A stretch of DNA of 14,764 nt from Clostridia bacterium (GTDB lineage: Bacteria > Bacillota > Clostridia > Peptostreptococcales > Anaerovoracaceae), in NCBI GenBank assembly GCA_900754805.1, contig CAAEEE010000254.1, positions 1-14,764 on the forward strand, given 5' to 3'. This document shows positions 4,614-11,418 of the stretch, in pieces (the stretch's first letter is position 1; every line of letters begins with the position of its first letter). The position numbers and the translations under genes are program-made. Below the pieces are notes generated by a model. The model had not been told where the DNA came from. It ran no database searches and worked only from the letters and a program-made list of their open reading frames with translations.

Positions 4614-5846
4614 ATGAAGACTTTGTACCTTGACTGTGGAATGGGAGCTGCAGGCGACATGCTTTCGGCGGCTTTGCTCGAGCTGCTTCCAAACCCCGAT
4701 GAATTTATAAAAGAGCTGAATGCGCTCGGCATTCCCGGTGTCGTTTTCAAAGCCGAGCCATCCGTAAAATGCGGCATCACCGGAACGCGGATGGTCGTGA
4801 CCGTAAATGGAAAAGAGGAAGAAAGTCATGACCGCCATCATCACGAACACCATCACCTGCAAGCGCACAGGCACCACCATGAACACAGTCATGAAAACCA
4901 CCACACCCACAGCGGACTGCACGACATCGAGCACATCGTATGCGACCACCTTGCTCTTTCCCCGAAAGCCAAGGAAGATGTCATGGCGGTGTACGACCTG
5001 ATTGCGGAGGCGGAAAGCCATGCGCACGGACTTCCCGTAACGCAAATCCACTTTCATGAAGTCGGCACGATGGATGCGGTTGCCGACATTACCGCCGTTT
5101 GTATGTTGATGGAACGGCTGGCAGTCGATGAAGTGGTGGTCTCCCCTGTCCATGTCGGCAGCGGGCAGGTCAATTGTGCGCACGGAATCCTTCCGGTTCC
5201 CGCGCCTGCAACGGCATATATACTGAAAAATATCCCGATTTACGGCGGTGCTGTCAGCGGCGAGCTTTGCACGCCTACGGGAGCTGCACTGCTTCGTCAT
5301 TTCGCGAATCGTTTCGGCAGCATGCCTGTGCTGAAACCGCAAAGCATCGGCTACGGAATGGGGAAAAAGGATTTTGAAGCGGCAAACTGCGTTCGCGCGA
5401 TTTTGGGTGAAACCGAAGATGCGGTCGATGTAATCTGCGAACTTTCCTGCAATGTGGATGACATGAGCGGAGAAGCAATCGGTTTCGCGATGGACAGACT
5501 TTTTGAGACGGGGGCACTGGATGTATACACAGCCCCGATTGGTATGAAAAAATCCCGTCCTGCCGTGATGATTCATGTAATGTGCCGCGAAAGCGACAAA
5601 GAAGCCATCCTTGAAACCATTTTCAAACATACGACGACGATTGGCATTCGCGAAAATATGTTCCGCCGCTATACCCTTACACGCCGCACGGAAACGGAGG
5701 AAACCGTTTACGGTCCTGTACGGTGCAAAATTTCCGCAGGCTACGGCACGCAGCGCAAAAAATACGAATATGACGACCTTGCGCGTATCGCAAAGGAAAC
5801 CGACCTCTCGATTGAGACGGTTTTGACGAATATAAAAACAAAATAA
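4614..5846 (+). CDS. larC: LarC, nickel insertion protein (single uninterrupted ORF)
   Basis: LarC is the CTP-dependent cyclometallase that inserts nickel into the pincer nucleotide. The 410-residue protein starts with MKTLYLDCGMGAAGDM, typical of the family. Its core carries HFHEVGTMDAVADI (146-160), PVPAPAT (194-200), a CTPTGAALLRHF segment (219-230) and the C-terminal domain with ELSCNVDDMSGEAIGFAMD (276-294). In Lactiplantibacillus plantarum the gene is split into larC1 and larC2 and joined by programmed frameshifting; here both parts are in one frame. A histidine-rich insert at 72-103 has 17 histidines in 32 residues and probably binds or stores nickel. The ATG is 2 nt after the larB stop, with AGAAGG inside larB as ribosome binding site. 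Confidence 0.95.
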   Translation: MKTLYLDCGMGAAGDMLSAALLELLPNPDEFIKELNALGIPGVVFKAEPSVKCGITGTRMVVTVNGKEEESHDRHHHEHHHLQAHRHHHEHSHENHHTHSGLHDIEHIVCDHLALSPKAKEDVMAVYDLIAEAESHAHGLPVTQIHFHEVGTMDAVADITAVCMLMERLAVDEVVVSPVHVGSGQVNCAHGILPVPAPATAYILKNIPIYGGAVSGELCTPTGAALLRHFANRFGSMPVLKPQSIGYGMGKKDFEAANCVRAILGETEDAVDVICELSCNVDDMSGEAIGFAMDRLFETGALDVYTAPIGMKKSRPAVMIHVMCRESDKEAILETIFKHTTTIGIRENMFRRYTLTRRTETEETVYGPVRCKISAGYGTQRKKYEYDDLARIAKETDLSIETVLTNIKTK

Positions 5847-5858
5847 AAGGAGTTACTT

Positions 5859-7457
5859 ATGAACAGGAAAAAATTTCTTTCGTTCTTCCTTGCCCTTCTC
5901 CTGCTGCTCGGCACGAGCGGGTGCGGAAGCAAAACAGACAATCCTATAGAAACGGACAGAGTGGTAATCGCAGTCGGCTCCGAGCCGGAAACCCTTGACC
6001 CGACACAGGGATGGGGACACGGCAATTCGCCGATTGTGCAAAGCACGCTGGTGAAATATACTGCCGATTTGGATTTTGAAAATGATCTTGCTTCGGGTTA
6101 CGAACTGTCTGCAGACGGTCTGACATGGACCTTTACGCTGCGGGACGACGCTTATTTCACGGATGGTGAGAAGGTAAAGGCATCCGATGTTGCATTTACA
6201 CTGGAAACGGCTAAAGCCGCACAAAGCGCAGTCGACCTTACCTATATGGAAAGTGCCTCTGCAAAGGACGATGCAACGGTTGTCATCAAGCTTTCCAAGC
6301 CGACCTCAATCTTCCTCAACACCCTTGCTTCTGTCGGCATAGTGCCCGAGCACGCTTACGGGGAAGATTACGGCAGAAACCCCATCGGTTCCGGCCCCTA
6401 CAAGCTGGTCGAGTGGAAAGAACAGGAGCAGCTTCTCTTCACAGCAAACGAAAATTACTACGGCAAAGTGCCTGCAATTAAAAATGTAACCGTGGTCTTT
6501 ATGTCTGAAGACGCAGCTTTGGCTGCGGTTCAGGCAGGCGAAGTCGATGCCGCCTACTCCAGTGCCACGCTCGGAACCACAAAAGTCAGCGGCTACCATA
6601 TCGAAGCAATCACCTCTGCCGATAATCGTGGCTTCACTCTTCCGATGCTTCCCGACGAGGGAAAAACCACGGCGAGCGGCGCAAAAATCGGCAATAATGT
6701 AACCTGCAATTTGGAAATTCGGCAGGCAATCGCCTATGCGATTGACCGCCGGCAGATTGCCGATACGGTTTTGAACGGTTTCGGCAGGCCCGCCTATTCC
6801 GAAAACGACGGTATGCCTTGGAATAACCCGGATGTAAAACTTGAAACGGATTTGGAATATGCGAAAAAGCTGCTCTCAGGTGCAGGCTGGGCTGACACTG
6901 ACGGCGATGGAATCGTGGAGAAGAACGGGTTAAAAGCGGAATTCCGCTGCCTGTACCCGGCAGGCGATTCTGTGCGGCAGGCGGTTGGCATGGCGGTTGC
7001 ACAGCAGCTTGAAGCCATCGGCATTAAGGTAAATGTGGAAGGCAAAAGCTGGGATGAAATTACGAAGCTCATGTTTTCCGAAGCTGTGCTGATGGGCTGG
7101 GGCTCTGCGAACCCGAACGAAACCTACTACCTGTACCGCTCGGGCGGCGCGCTTTTGGACGACTTCTATAACCCCGAAGGTTACGCAAATGAGACCACGG
7201 ACAAATATTTGGACGCTGCGATGACGGCTCTGAGCCCGGAGGAAGCCAATGAGAACTGGCAAAAAGTACAGTGGGACGGCACATCAGGCACCGCGATGCA
7301 GGGCGCATGCCCTTGGGTCTGGATTGTCAACCTCGACCATGTAACCTATGTCCGCGACGGACTTTCCATCGGAAAGCAGCCGATTCACGGTCATGGACAC
7401 GGCTTCTCCCTGATTCAGAACCTCAGCGAATGGTCCTGGAGTGGGGCGTCGGCATGA
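5859..7457 (+). CDS. Nickel/peptide-type ABC transporter substrate-binding lipoprotein (NikA/OppA family)
   Basis: An extracellular solute-binding protein of family 5, anchored outside the membrane as a lipoprotein. The N-terminus is a positive MNRKK, a hydrophobic run (6-17) and TSGC with Cys22 as the likely lipidation site; Thr at -3 is a slightly unusual lipobox. The 532-residue body has family features: GSEPETLDPTQ (40-50), SADGLTWTFTLRDDAYFTDG (109-128), then NPIGSGPYKLVEW and a central REIRQAIAYAIDR-like segment (LEIRQAIAYAIDRRQIADTV). Its position behind larEBC argues for nickel or a nickel chelate, although the family also binds peptides. His54 (GWGHGN) and an HGHGHG run (510-515) near the C-terminus are plausible metal ligands. 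AAGGAG is 6 nt before the ATG. Confidence 0.9.
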   Translation: MNRKKFLSFFLALLLLLGTSGCGSKTDNPIETDRVVIAVGSEPETLDPTQGWGHGNSPIVQSTLVKYTADLDFENDLASGYELSADGLTWTFTLRDDAYFTDGEKVKASDVAFTLETAKAAQSAVDLTYMESASAKDDATVVIKLSKPTSIFLNTLASVGIVPEHAYGEDYGRNPIGSGPYKLVEWKEQEQLLFTANENYYGKVPAIKNVTVVFMSEDAALAAVQAGEVDAAYSSATLGTTKVSGYHIEAITSADNRGFTLPMLPDEGKTTASGAKIGNNVTCNLEIRQAIAYAIDRRQIADTVLNGFGRPAYSENDGMPWNNPDVKLETDLEYAKKLLSGAGWADTDGDGIVEKNGLKAEFRCLYPAGDSVRQAVGMAVAQQLEAIGIKVNVEGKSWDEITKLMFSEAVLMGWGSANPNETYYLYRSGGALLDDFYNPEGYANETTDKYLDAAMTALSPEEANENWQKVQWDGTSGTAMQGACPWVWIVNLDHVTYVRDGLSIGKQPIHGHGHGFSLIQNLSEWSWSGASA

Positions 7458-8449
7458 GAGACACGTTAAAACGGCTATGCCGCATCTTTGTATTAAACAG
7501 TGCAAAAATAGTATCGCTGTTATTTGCGGTAAGCATTCTTTCATTTGCGCTCATCAGTGCCTCGCCGGTCAATCCTGTTCAACAGTATATCTTAGGACTT
7601 GATACAGCGGTTTCGCCGGAGCAGCGCGCGCAGATTGAAGAATACTGGGGTGTTGATAAACCTCCTGTGCAGCGCTATTTCACATGGCTTTCCGAGGTTT
7701 TGCAGGGAAATTTAGGTGAGTCCGCCATCTACCGTAGACCGGCTCTTGATATTATCGGCGAGCGCTTTGGTAATTCTCTTGCCCTGATGCTTTGCGCGTG
7801 GCTTCTCGCGGGCCTTATCGGATTTACGCTTGGATGCGTGATGGGAATGCATAAGGATAAGTGGCAGGACAGGCTGCTGAAAAAAATATGCTATCTTCTC
7901 AGCTCGATACCCACCTTTTGGCTTGGGCTCTTGTTTTTACTGATTTTCAGCGTTCAGCTCGGTTGGTTTCCGATTGGATTTTTCTCGCCAATCGGAGTTC
8001 TCAGCGAAGAAGTGACGCTGTGGCAGAAAATCTATCATTTGATTTTGCCTGCGGTGACTTTAAGCCTGATGTCCTTTGCCAACATCGCGCTTCATACCCG
8101 CCAAAAACTAATCGACGTGCTGAGCAGTGACTATGTTTTATTCGCAAAAGCCAGAGGCGAAAGCCCTCGGACAATTTTATGCCGCCACGGACTACGCAAT
8201 ATACTGCTTCCCGCGCTGACCTTGCAGTTTGCATCTTTCGCCGAGCTGTTCGGCGGTTCGCTTATGGCAGAAAATGTGTTCAGCTATCCCGGTCTCGGAA
8301 GTGCTGCTGTCGCAGCCGGACTTGCGGGCGATGTTCCGCTTTTGCTTGGAATTACGCTGTTTTCTGCGCTTTTCGTCTGTACCGGCAATATGATTGCCAA
8401 CCTTCTTTACGGGGTTGTTGACCCACAGATTCAGGAGGTGGCTGTATGA
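7454..8449 (+). CDS. ABC transporter permease, NikB/OppB type
   Basis: One of the two membrane subunits of the importer. The 331-residue protein has an N-terminal membrane segment (about 16-36) and an extracytoplasmic loop containing GVDKPPVQRYFTWL and QGNLGES, typical of DppB/NikB proteins. Further membrane segments lie near 107-131, 145-169, 194-214, 253-270 and 294-320. The cytoplasmic EAA loop, DYVLFAKARGESPRTILCRH (226-245), contacts the ATPases. The ATG at 7454 overlaps the previous stop as ATGA and gives the normal family start; an open frame extending upstream over the binding-protein gene is rejected. It is expected to pair with the next gene's product. Nickel as substrate is inferred from the operon. 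Confidence 0.91.
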   Translation: MRDTLKRLCRIFVLNSAKIVSLLFAVSILSFALISASPVNPVQQYILGLDTAVSPEQRAQIEEYWGVDKPPVQRYFTWLSEVLQGNLGESAIYRRPALDIIGERFGNSLALMLCAWLLAGLIGFTLGCVMGMHKDKWQDRLLKKICYLLSSIPTFWLGLLFLLIFSVQLGWFPIGFFSPIGVLSEEVTLWQKIYHLILPAVTLSLMSFANIALHTRQKLIDVLSSDYVLFAKARGESPRTILCRHGLRNILLPALTLQFASFAELFGGSLMAENVFSYPGLGSAAVAAGLAGDVPLLLGITLFSALFVCTGNMIANLLYGVVDPQIQEVAV

Positions 8450-9282
8450 AAGCCTCGCAAATAAGAGTAAATCAGCGAACAAAAATTGTCATTCTCGCAG
8501 TGCTCATTCTCATCGCATTGCTCGCAGTTTATGCCTGCAGCATTCTGATTCCTGCAGAGGCTGTGGAAGGTGATTTTTTAAACGCGAACCTCGCGCCTTC
8601 TTTTTCACACTTGTTCGGGATGGATGCGTTGGGAAGGGATTTGTTCCTGCGGACACTAAAGGGACTTGCGCTGAGCATTACAATCGGCATTTCGGCTTCC
8701 GTCATAAGTGCTGTAATCGCAGTCTTAGTCGGCATCGCCGCCGCTTCGGGTTCCAAACGGCTCGATGTACTAATCAACTGGTGTATCGACCTTGTGATGA
8801 GCGTACCGCATACGATTTTGATTCTTCTGATTTCGTTTGTCCTCGGACGCGGTCTTAAGGGACTGCTCGTGGGCATCGCTGCAACGCACTGGTGCAGCCT
8901 GGCGCGTCTGATTCGCGGAGAAGTTTTGCAGCTTCGCTCGCAGCAATATGTCGCAGTATCGCGTAAACTCGGAAAATCGACGGGATGGATTCTGAAAAAT
9001 CATCTTTTGCCGCATCTGCTGCCGCAGTTTATCGTCGGTCTGGTTTTGCTGTTTCCGCATGCGATTTTGCACGAAGCTTCAATCTCGTTTTTAGGCTTCG
9101 GACTTTCGCCGGAGCAGCCCGCCATCGGCATTATTTTATCGGAAAGCATGCGTTATCTGTCGGTAGGGATGTGGTGGAGCGCGGTGCTTCCGGGCTTGAT
9201 GCTCGTTTTGCTGGTTTTGCTCGTCGATAAATTCGGAGATTATCTGCGTATGATTTTAGACCCATACAGCGCACAGGATTAA
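8446..9282 (+). CDS. ABC transporter permease, NikC/OppC type
   Basis: The second membrane subunit, 278 residues. An N-terminal membrane segment (about 14-36) is followed by the OppC/NikC hallmark HLFGMDALGRDLFLR (56-69). Several membrane segments come next (about 76-99, 117-134, 195-215 and 245-261). The EAA loop is QYVAVSRKLGKSTGWILKNH (167-186). ISFLGFGLSPEQPAIGIIL (213-231) and the ending FGDYLRMILDPY are also family-typical. The start overlaps the upstream permease stop by 4 nt (ATGA), so the two subunits are probably translationally coupled and made in equal amounts. Confidence 0.92.
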   Translation: MKASQIRVNQRTKIVILAVLILIALLAVYACSILIPAEAVEGDFLNANLAPSFSHLFGMDALGRDLFLRTLKGLALSITIGISASVISAVIAVLVGIAAASGSKRLDVLINWCIDLVMSVPHTILILLISFVLGRGLKGLLVGIAATHWCSLARLIRGEVLQLRSQQYVAVSRKLGKSTGWILKNHLLPHLLPQFIVGLVLLFPHAILHEASISFLGFGLSPEQPAIGIILSESMRYLSVGMWWSAVLPGLMLVLLVLLVDKFGDYLRMILDPYSAQD

Positions 9283-9297
9283 AGGAAAGGAGTCCCG

Positions 9298-10233
9298 ATG
9301 GAAGAAAAGAAAAGCCCTCTGCTTGAAATACAAAATTTATCCGTTTCTTTCCGCATGTATGAGCGCGGACTGAAACAGCAGGATTTAAAGGTAATTTCGG
9401 ATTTGCATCTGACGGCGTATCCCGGAGAAATCCTTGCGATTGCCGGCTCTTCCGGCTCGGGAAAGAGCCTTCTTGCCTCTGCAGTTTTAGGCGTACTGCC
9501 GTCCAATTCCGCTTGTCAGGGAAAATTGCTCTATAAAGGAGATTCTCTTACGCCTGAACGCCAAAAACAGCTTCGTGGATCGGAAATTGCGCTCGTTCCG
9601 CAGTCGGTTTCCTACCTTGACCCGCTGATGAAAGTCGGCGCGCAGGTCGATGGACATTACAAACCGAAGTTAAGCGACAAAAGGAAAAAACTCTTTGAAA
9701 GATTTCAACTTCCTGAGCAGACTGCGCAGCTTTATCCGTTCCAGCTTTCGGGCGGAATGGCAAGGCGCGTACTGGTATCCACGGCATTGATTACAGACGC
9801 GGAGCTGATTATCGCAGATGAGCCGACGCCGGGCATGAGTCTGGAGCAGGCGCTCGAAGCCCTGCAAATGTTCCGGGAGCTTGCGGATGAGGGCAAAGCC
9901 GTCATTCTGATTACGCATGACATCGACCTTGCCTTTGAGTTTGCTGACCGCGTCGCCGTGTTTTATGCCGGCACAACGGTTGAAATCACGCCGGCATCTG
10001 ATTTCAAAGCGGGTCCTGACTGCCTGCGTCACCCTTATTCCAAAGCATTATGGCGGGCGCTTCCGCAAAATGATTTTAAGCCGATTTCCGGTTTTCAGCC
10101 CTATGCAGGGGCGCTCCCCTGCGGCTGCCTGTTCGCGCCCCGCTGCTCATGCAAAACAGCCGAATGTGAAAGAGAAATTCCGCCCGTGCGCAGTCTCAGA
10201 GGCGGAGACGTGAGGTGTTATCATGCCACTTGA
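9298..10233 (+). CDS. ABC transporter ATP-binding protein, NikD/OppD type
   Basis: A cytoplasmic ATPase subunit of 311 residues. Walker A is GSSGSGKS (50-57), the Q-loop is PQSVSYLDPLM (101-111) with Gln102, the signature is LSGGMARR (150-157), Walker B is LIIADEP (170-176), and the switch is His207. The segment after Walker B reads TPGMSLEQ, so the usual D-loop Asp is missing. The C-terminus is the oligopeptide/dipeptide transporter domain: RHPYSKALWRALP (244-256), then a cysteine cluster (275, 277, 283, 285, 290, 307). That cluster resembles the one holding a [4Fe-4S] cluster in a structurally known DppD. AAAGGAAAGGAG precedes the ATG. It lies 15 nt after the upstream permease and overlaps the next gene by 11 nt. 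Confidence 0.92.
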   Translation: MEEKKSPLLEIQNLSVSFRMYERGLKQQDLKVISDLHLTAYPGEILAIAGSSGSGKSLLASAVLGVLPSNSACQGKLLYKGDSLTPERQKQLRGSEIALVPQSVSYLDPLMKVGAQVDGHYKPKLSDKRKKLFERFQLPEQTAQLYPFQLSGGMARRVLVSTALITDAELIIADEPTPGMSLEQALEALQMFRELADEGKAVILITHDIDLAFEFADRVAVFYAGTTVEITPASDFKAGPDCLRHPYSKALWRALPQNDFKPISGFQPYAGALPCGCLFAPRCSCKTAECEREIPPVRSLRGGDVRCYHAT

Positions 10234-10825
10234 AGCAAAAAATATTTCTTTTCGATATACCCGCAAGGATCCTTGGATTTTCGAGAATCTCAGTCTGCGA
10301 ATCGAAAAAGGAGAACGCCTGGCGATATTCGCTCCGAGCGGATACGGCAAAACCACTCTTGCCCTGCTGCTTTCCGGTTATCTGAAACCAAACAGCGGCG
10401 AGATTCTCTTAGATGGAAAGCCACTGCCTGATAAAGGAATCTGCCCTGTGCAGCTCATTTATCAGCACCCCGAAAAAGCAATCAACCCTCGCTGGCGTTT
10501 GAAACGCGTGCTTGAAGAAAGCGGTTCACTGAACCCGGAGCTGCCGGAAGCGTTCGGAATTGAACCGGCATGGCTTTCGCGCTTTCCCCGCGAGCTTTCC
10601 GGCGGCGAACTGCAAAGGTTCTGCGTGGCGCGCGCGCTGATGAGCGGCGCGGACTATCTGATTTGCGACGAAATCAGCACGATGCTGGATGTAATTACAC
10701 AGGCGCAAATCTGGAATCTCGTCCTTGCCGAAGCCGAAAAGCGAAACATGGCCGTCATTGCCGTCACACACAACAGACACCTCGCCGCAAAAATAGCAGA
10801 AAGAACAATCGACCTGACCGTATAG
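10223..10825 (+). CDS. ABC transporter ATP-binding protein, NikE/OppF type (short)
   Basis: The second ATPase subunit, only 200 residues. It has just the nucleotide-binding domain and lacks the C-terminal oligo/dipeptide extension found in its partner. Walker A reads APSGYGKT (37-44), with Ala where the consensus first Gly stands. The Q-loop is at Gln81 and the signature LSGGELQRFCVARAL is at 125-139. Walker B is YLICDE (145-150) and is followed by ISTMLDVITQAQIW with an intact D-loop Asp. His183 is the switch. DEISTMLD is common in NikE-like proteins. It overlaps the preceding gene by 11 nt (GAGGTG ahead of the ATG lies inside that gene) and is last in the operon. The stop lies in the loop of the operon terminator. 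Confidence 0.91.
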   Translation: MPLEAKNISFRYTRKDPWIFENLSLRIEKGERLAIFAPSGYGKTTLALLLSGYLKPNSGEILLDGKPLPDKGICPVQLIYQHPEKAINPRWRLKRVLEESGSLNPELPEAFGIEPAWLSRFPRELSGGELQRFCVARALMSGADYLICDEISTMLDVITQAQIWNLVLAEAEKRNMAVIAVTHNRHLAAKIAERTIDLTV

Positions 10826-10848
10826 AGAATTGGCGATTGTTCTTTTTT
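10801..10848 (+). terminator. Intrinsic terminator of the lar-nik operon, overlapping the end of the last gene
   Basis: AAGAACAATCG (10801-10811) pairs perfectly with CGATTGTTCTT (10834-10844), followed by a run ending in six Ts (10843-10848). The 22-nt loop contains the TAG stop of the last gene (10823-10825), so the 5' arm encodes the last residues (RTIDLTV region). The perfect 11-bp stem and T run make this a confident call. The A-rich 5' flank could give weak termination from the other side too. Confidence 0.85.
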
Positions 10849-11028
10849 GTTTGGACCGTGCCGGGCGGTCGGGACTTGTGTGGGCGGGTGGCCGGGACTC
10901 GGTGCCGCCGCCCGAGGCACCGAGCCTGTGACCTGGTGCGTTTTTCTGTCCGGGATGCGCTGGACGTCCCAAGGTGGTTGGGCGAGGCGGTCTGGCTCTT
11001 GAGCACATGTTTTTGTTCCTGAACGCAC
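10849..11028. other. GC-rich gene-free stretch with a 9-bp perfect hairpin
   Basis: About 170 bp clearly richer in G and C than the neighbouring genes, with many GGG/CCC and GGCGG runs. It contains the perfect inverted repeat CTCGGTGCC (10898-10906) and GGCACCGAG (10916-10924) with a 9-nt loop; no T run follows on either strand, so it is not an obvious terminator. Overlapping open frames of 80-160 codons exist on both strands, but they overlap each other, lack convincing ribosome binding sites and show low-complexity Arg/Pro-rich translations. I do not regard them as genes. Function unknown. Confidence 0.4.
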
Positions 11029-11100
11029 TTCCATTTATTGGGAAAATGTATATTTACACGAAATTTCCTTAAAAAAAGCCCTGTTTTCGTGTATTTCGGA

Positions 11101-11121
11101 ATGTTTCACGGATGTTTCACG
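11101..11121 (+). repeat. Tandem direct repeat ATGTTTCACG
   Basis: ATGTTTCACG occurs at 11101-11110 and again at 11112-11121, about one helical turn apart (11 bp). A related GTTTCAC occurs near 11177-11183. TGTTTCACG is a half-site of the Firmicutes parS motif, but the second half is not present in inverted orientation, so these are not complete ParB sites. Confidence 0.5.
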
Positions 11122-11161
11122 CAAAATTTTATAGTTTCAGAAAATTTACATTTTTTTGAAG

Positions 11162-11175
11162 GTTGAAATTTCAAC
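11162..11175. repeat. 14-bp perfect palindrome GTTGAAATTTCAAC
   Basis: A perfect palindrome near the middle of the inverted-repeat element. It could be a protein-binding site or the apex of a cruciform or RNA fold of the whole element. No adjacent promoter supports an operator role. Confidence 0.45.
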
Positions 11176-11321
11176 AGTTTCACACCATGGATTTTTATGG
11201 AATTTTTTATTCCAAAGTGTTTTTTGCAATAAATGGAAATTTTTACACGAAGTCAACCCTAAAAATCACCTTTTTTCGTGTAAATATACATTTCAGGCTC
11301 GTGTTCTCATGCACATTGTAC

Positions 11322-11353
11322 CGCGCACGCACGCGTATATATGCGCGCGCGTG
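11322..11353. repeat. 32-nt perfectly alternating purine-pyrimidine tract (Z-DNA prone)
   Basis: From 11322 to 11353 every base alternates pyrimidine-purine: CG/CA repeats, then TATATA, then a CG-rich run. A second 13-nt alternating tract follows at 11366-11378. GC-rich alternation of this length is a classic Z-DNA-forming sequence, here about 65 bp past the addB stop on the downstream side. The 9-bp direct repeat GAAAACTGC flanks the second tract (11354-11362 and 11386-11394). Confidence 0.6.
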
Positions 11354-11418
11354 GAAAACTGCAGCCGTGCGCGTGCACTCGAACAGAAAACTGCGAGCAC
11401 CATGCCCGCAGCCTTCTC

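Larger units (their letters stand above)
11029..11293. repeat. AT-rich nested inverted-repeat element (MITE-like or structured)
   Basis: A perfect 20-bp inverted repeat sits at 11044-11063 and 11274-11293 (AAATGTATATTTACACGAAA and its complement), spanning 250 bp. Each end also folds on itself: TACACGAAA (11055-11063) with TTTCGTGTA (11085-11093), and TTTACACGAA (11242-11251) with TTCGTGTAAA (11275-11284). A further perfect 12-bp pair, TTCCATTTATTG (11029-11040) and CAATAAATGGAA (11227-11238), is interleaved. The middle has a tandem repeat and a 14-bp palindrome. No transposase and no clear target-site duplication are seen. It lies between two convergent genes, a usual landing place for small non-coding elements. 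Confidence 0.6.

Noticed and set aside
4608..5630. 340-codon open frame on the minus strand opposite larC
   Set aside because: It is fully antisense to a clear larC, has no recognisable domains or ribosome binding site, and its His-rich composition mirrors GC-biased codons on the other strand.
4614..5846. Programmed frameshift joining larC1 and larC2
   Set aside because: Known in L. plantarum, but here the frame is continuous through both domains, so no frameshift is needed.
7271..7453. Upstream extension of the first permease open frame
   Set aside because: The extension overlaps the end of the binding-protein gene by about 180 nt in another frame. The ATG at 7454, in an ATGA overlap, gives the normal family N-terminus.
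10526..11034. Several overlapping open frames across the GC-rich stretch after the last ATPase gene
   Set aside because: They overlap one another on both strands, run into the ATPase gene or terminator, are low-complexity and lack convincing ribosome binding sites.
11101..11121. TGTTTCACG repeats as a chromosomal parS (ParB) site
   Set aside because: The Firmicutes parS motif needs TGTTTCAC joined to GTGAAACA in inverted orientation. Here the half-site is repeated in the same direction and no full palindrome exists.
11044..11293. Phase-variable invertible promoter
   Set aside because: The 20-bp inverted repeats fit formally, but both neighbouring genes end toward this gap, no convincing promoter is seen inside, and no recombinase gene is in the window. 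Kept only as a minor option in the finding.
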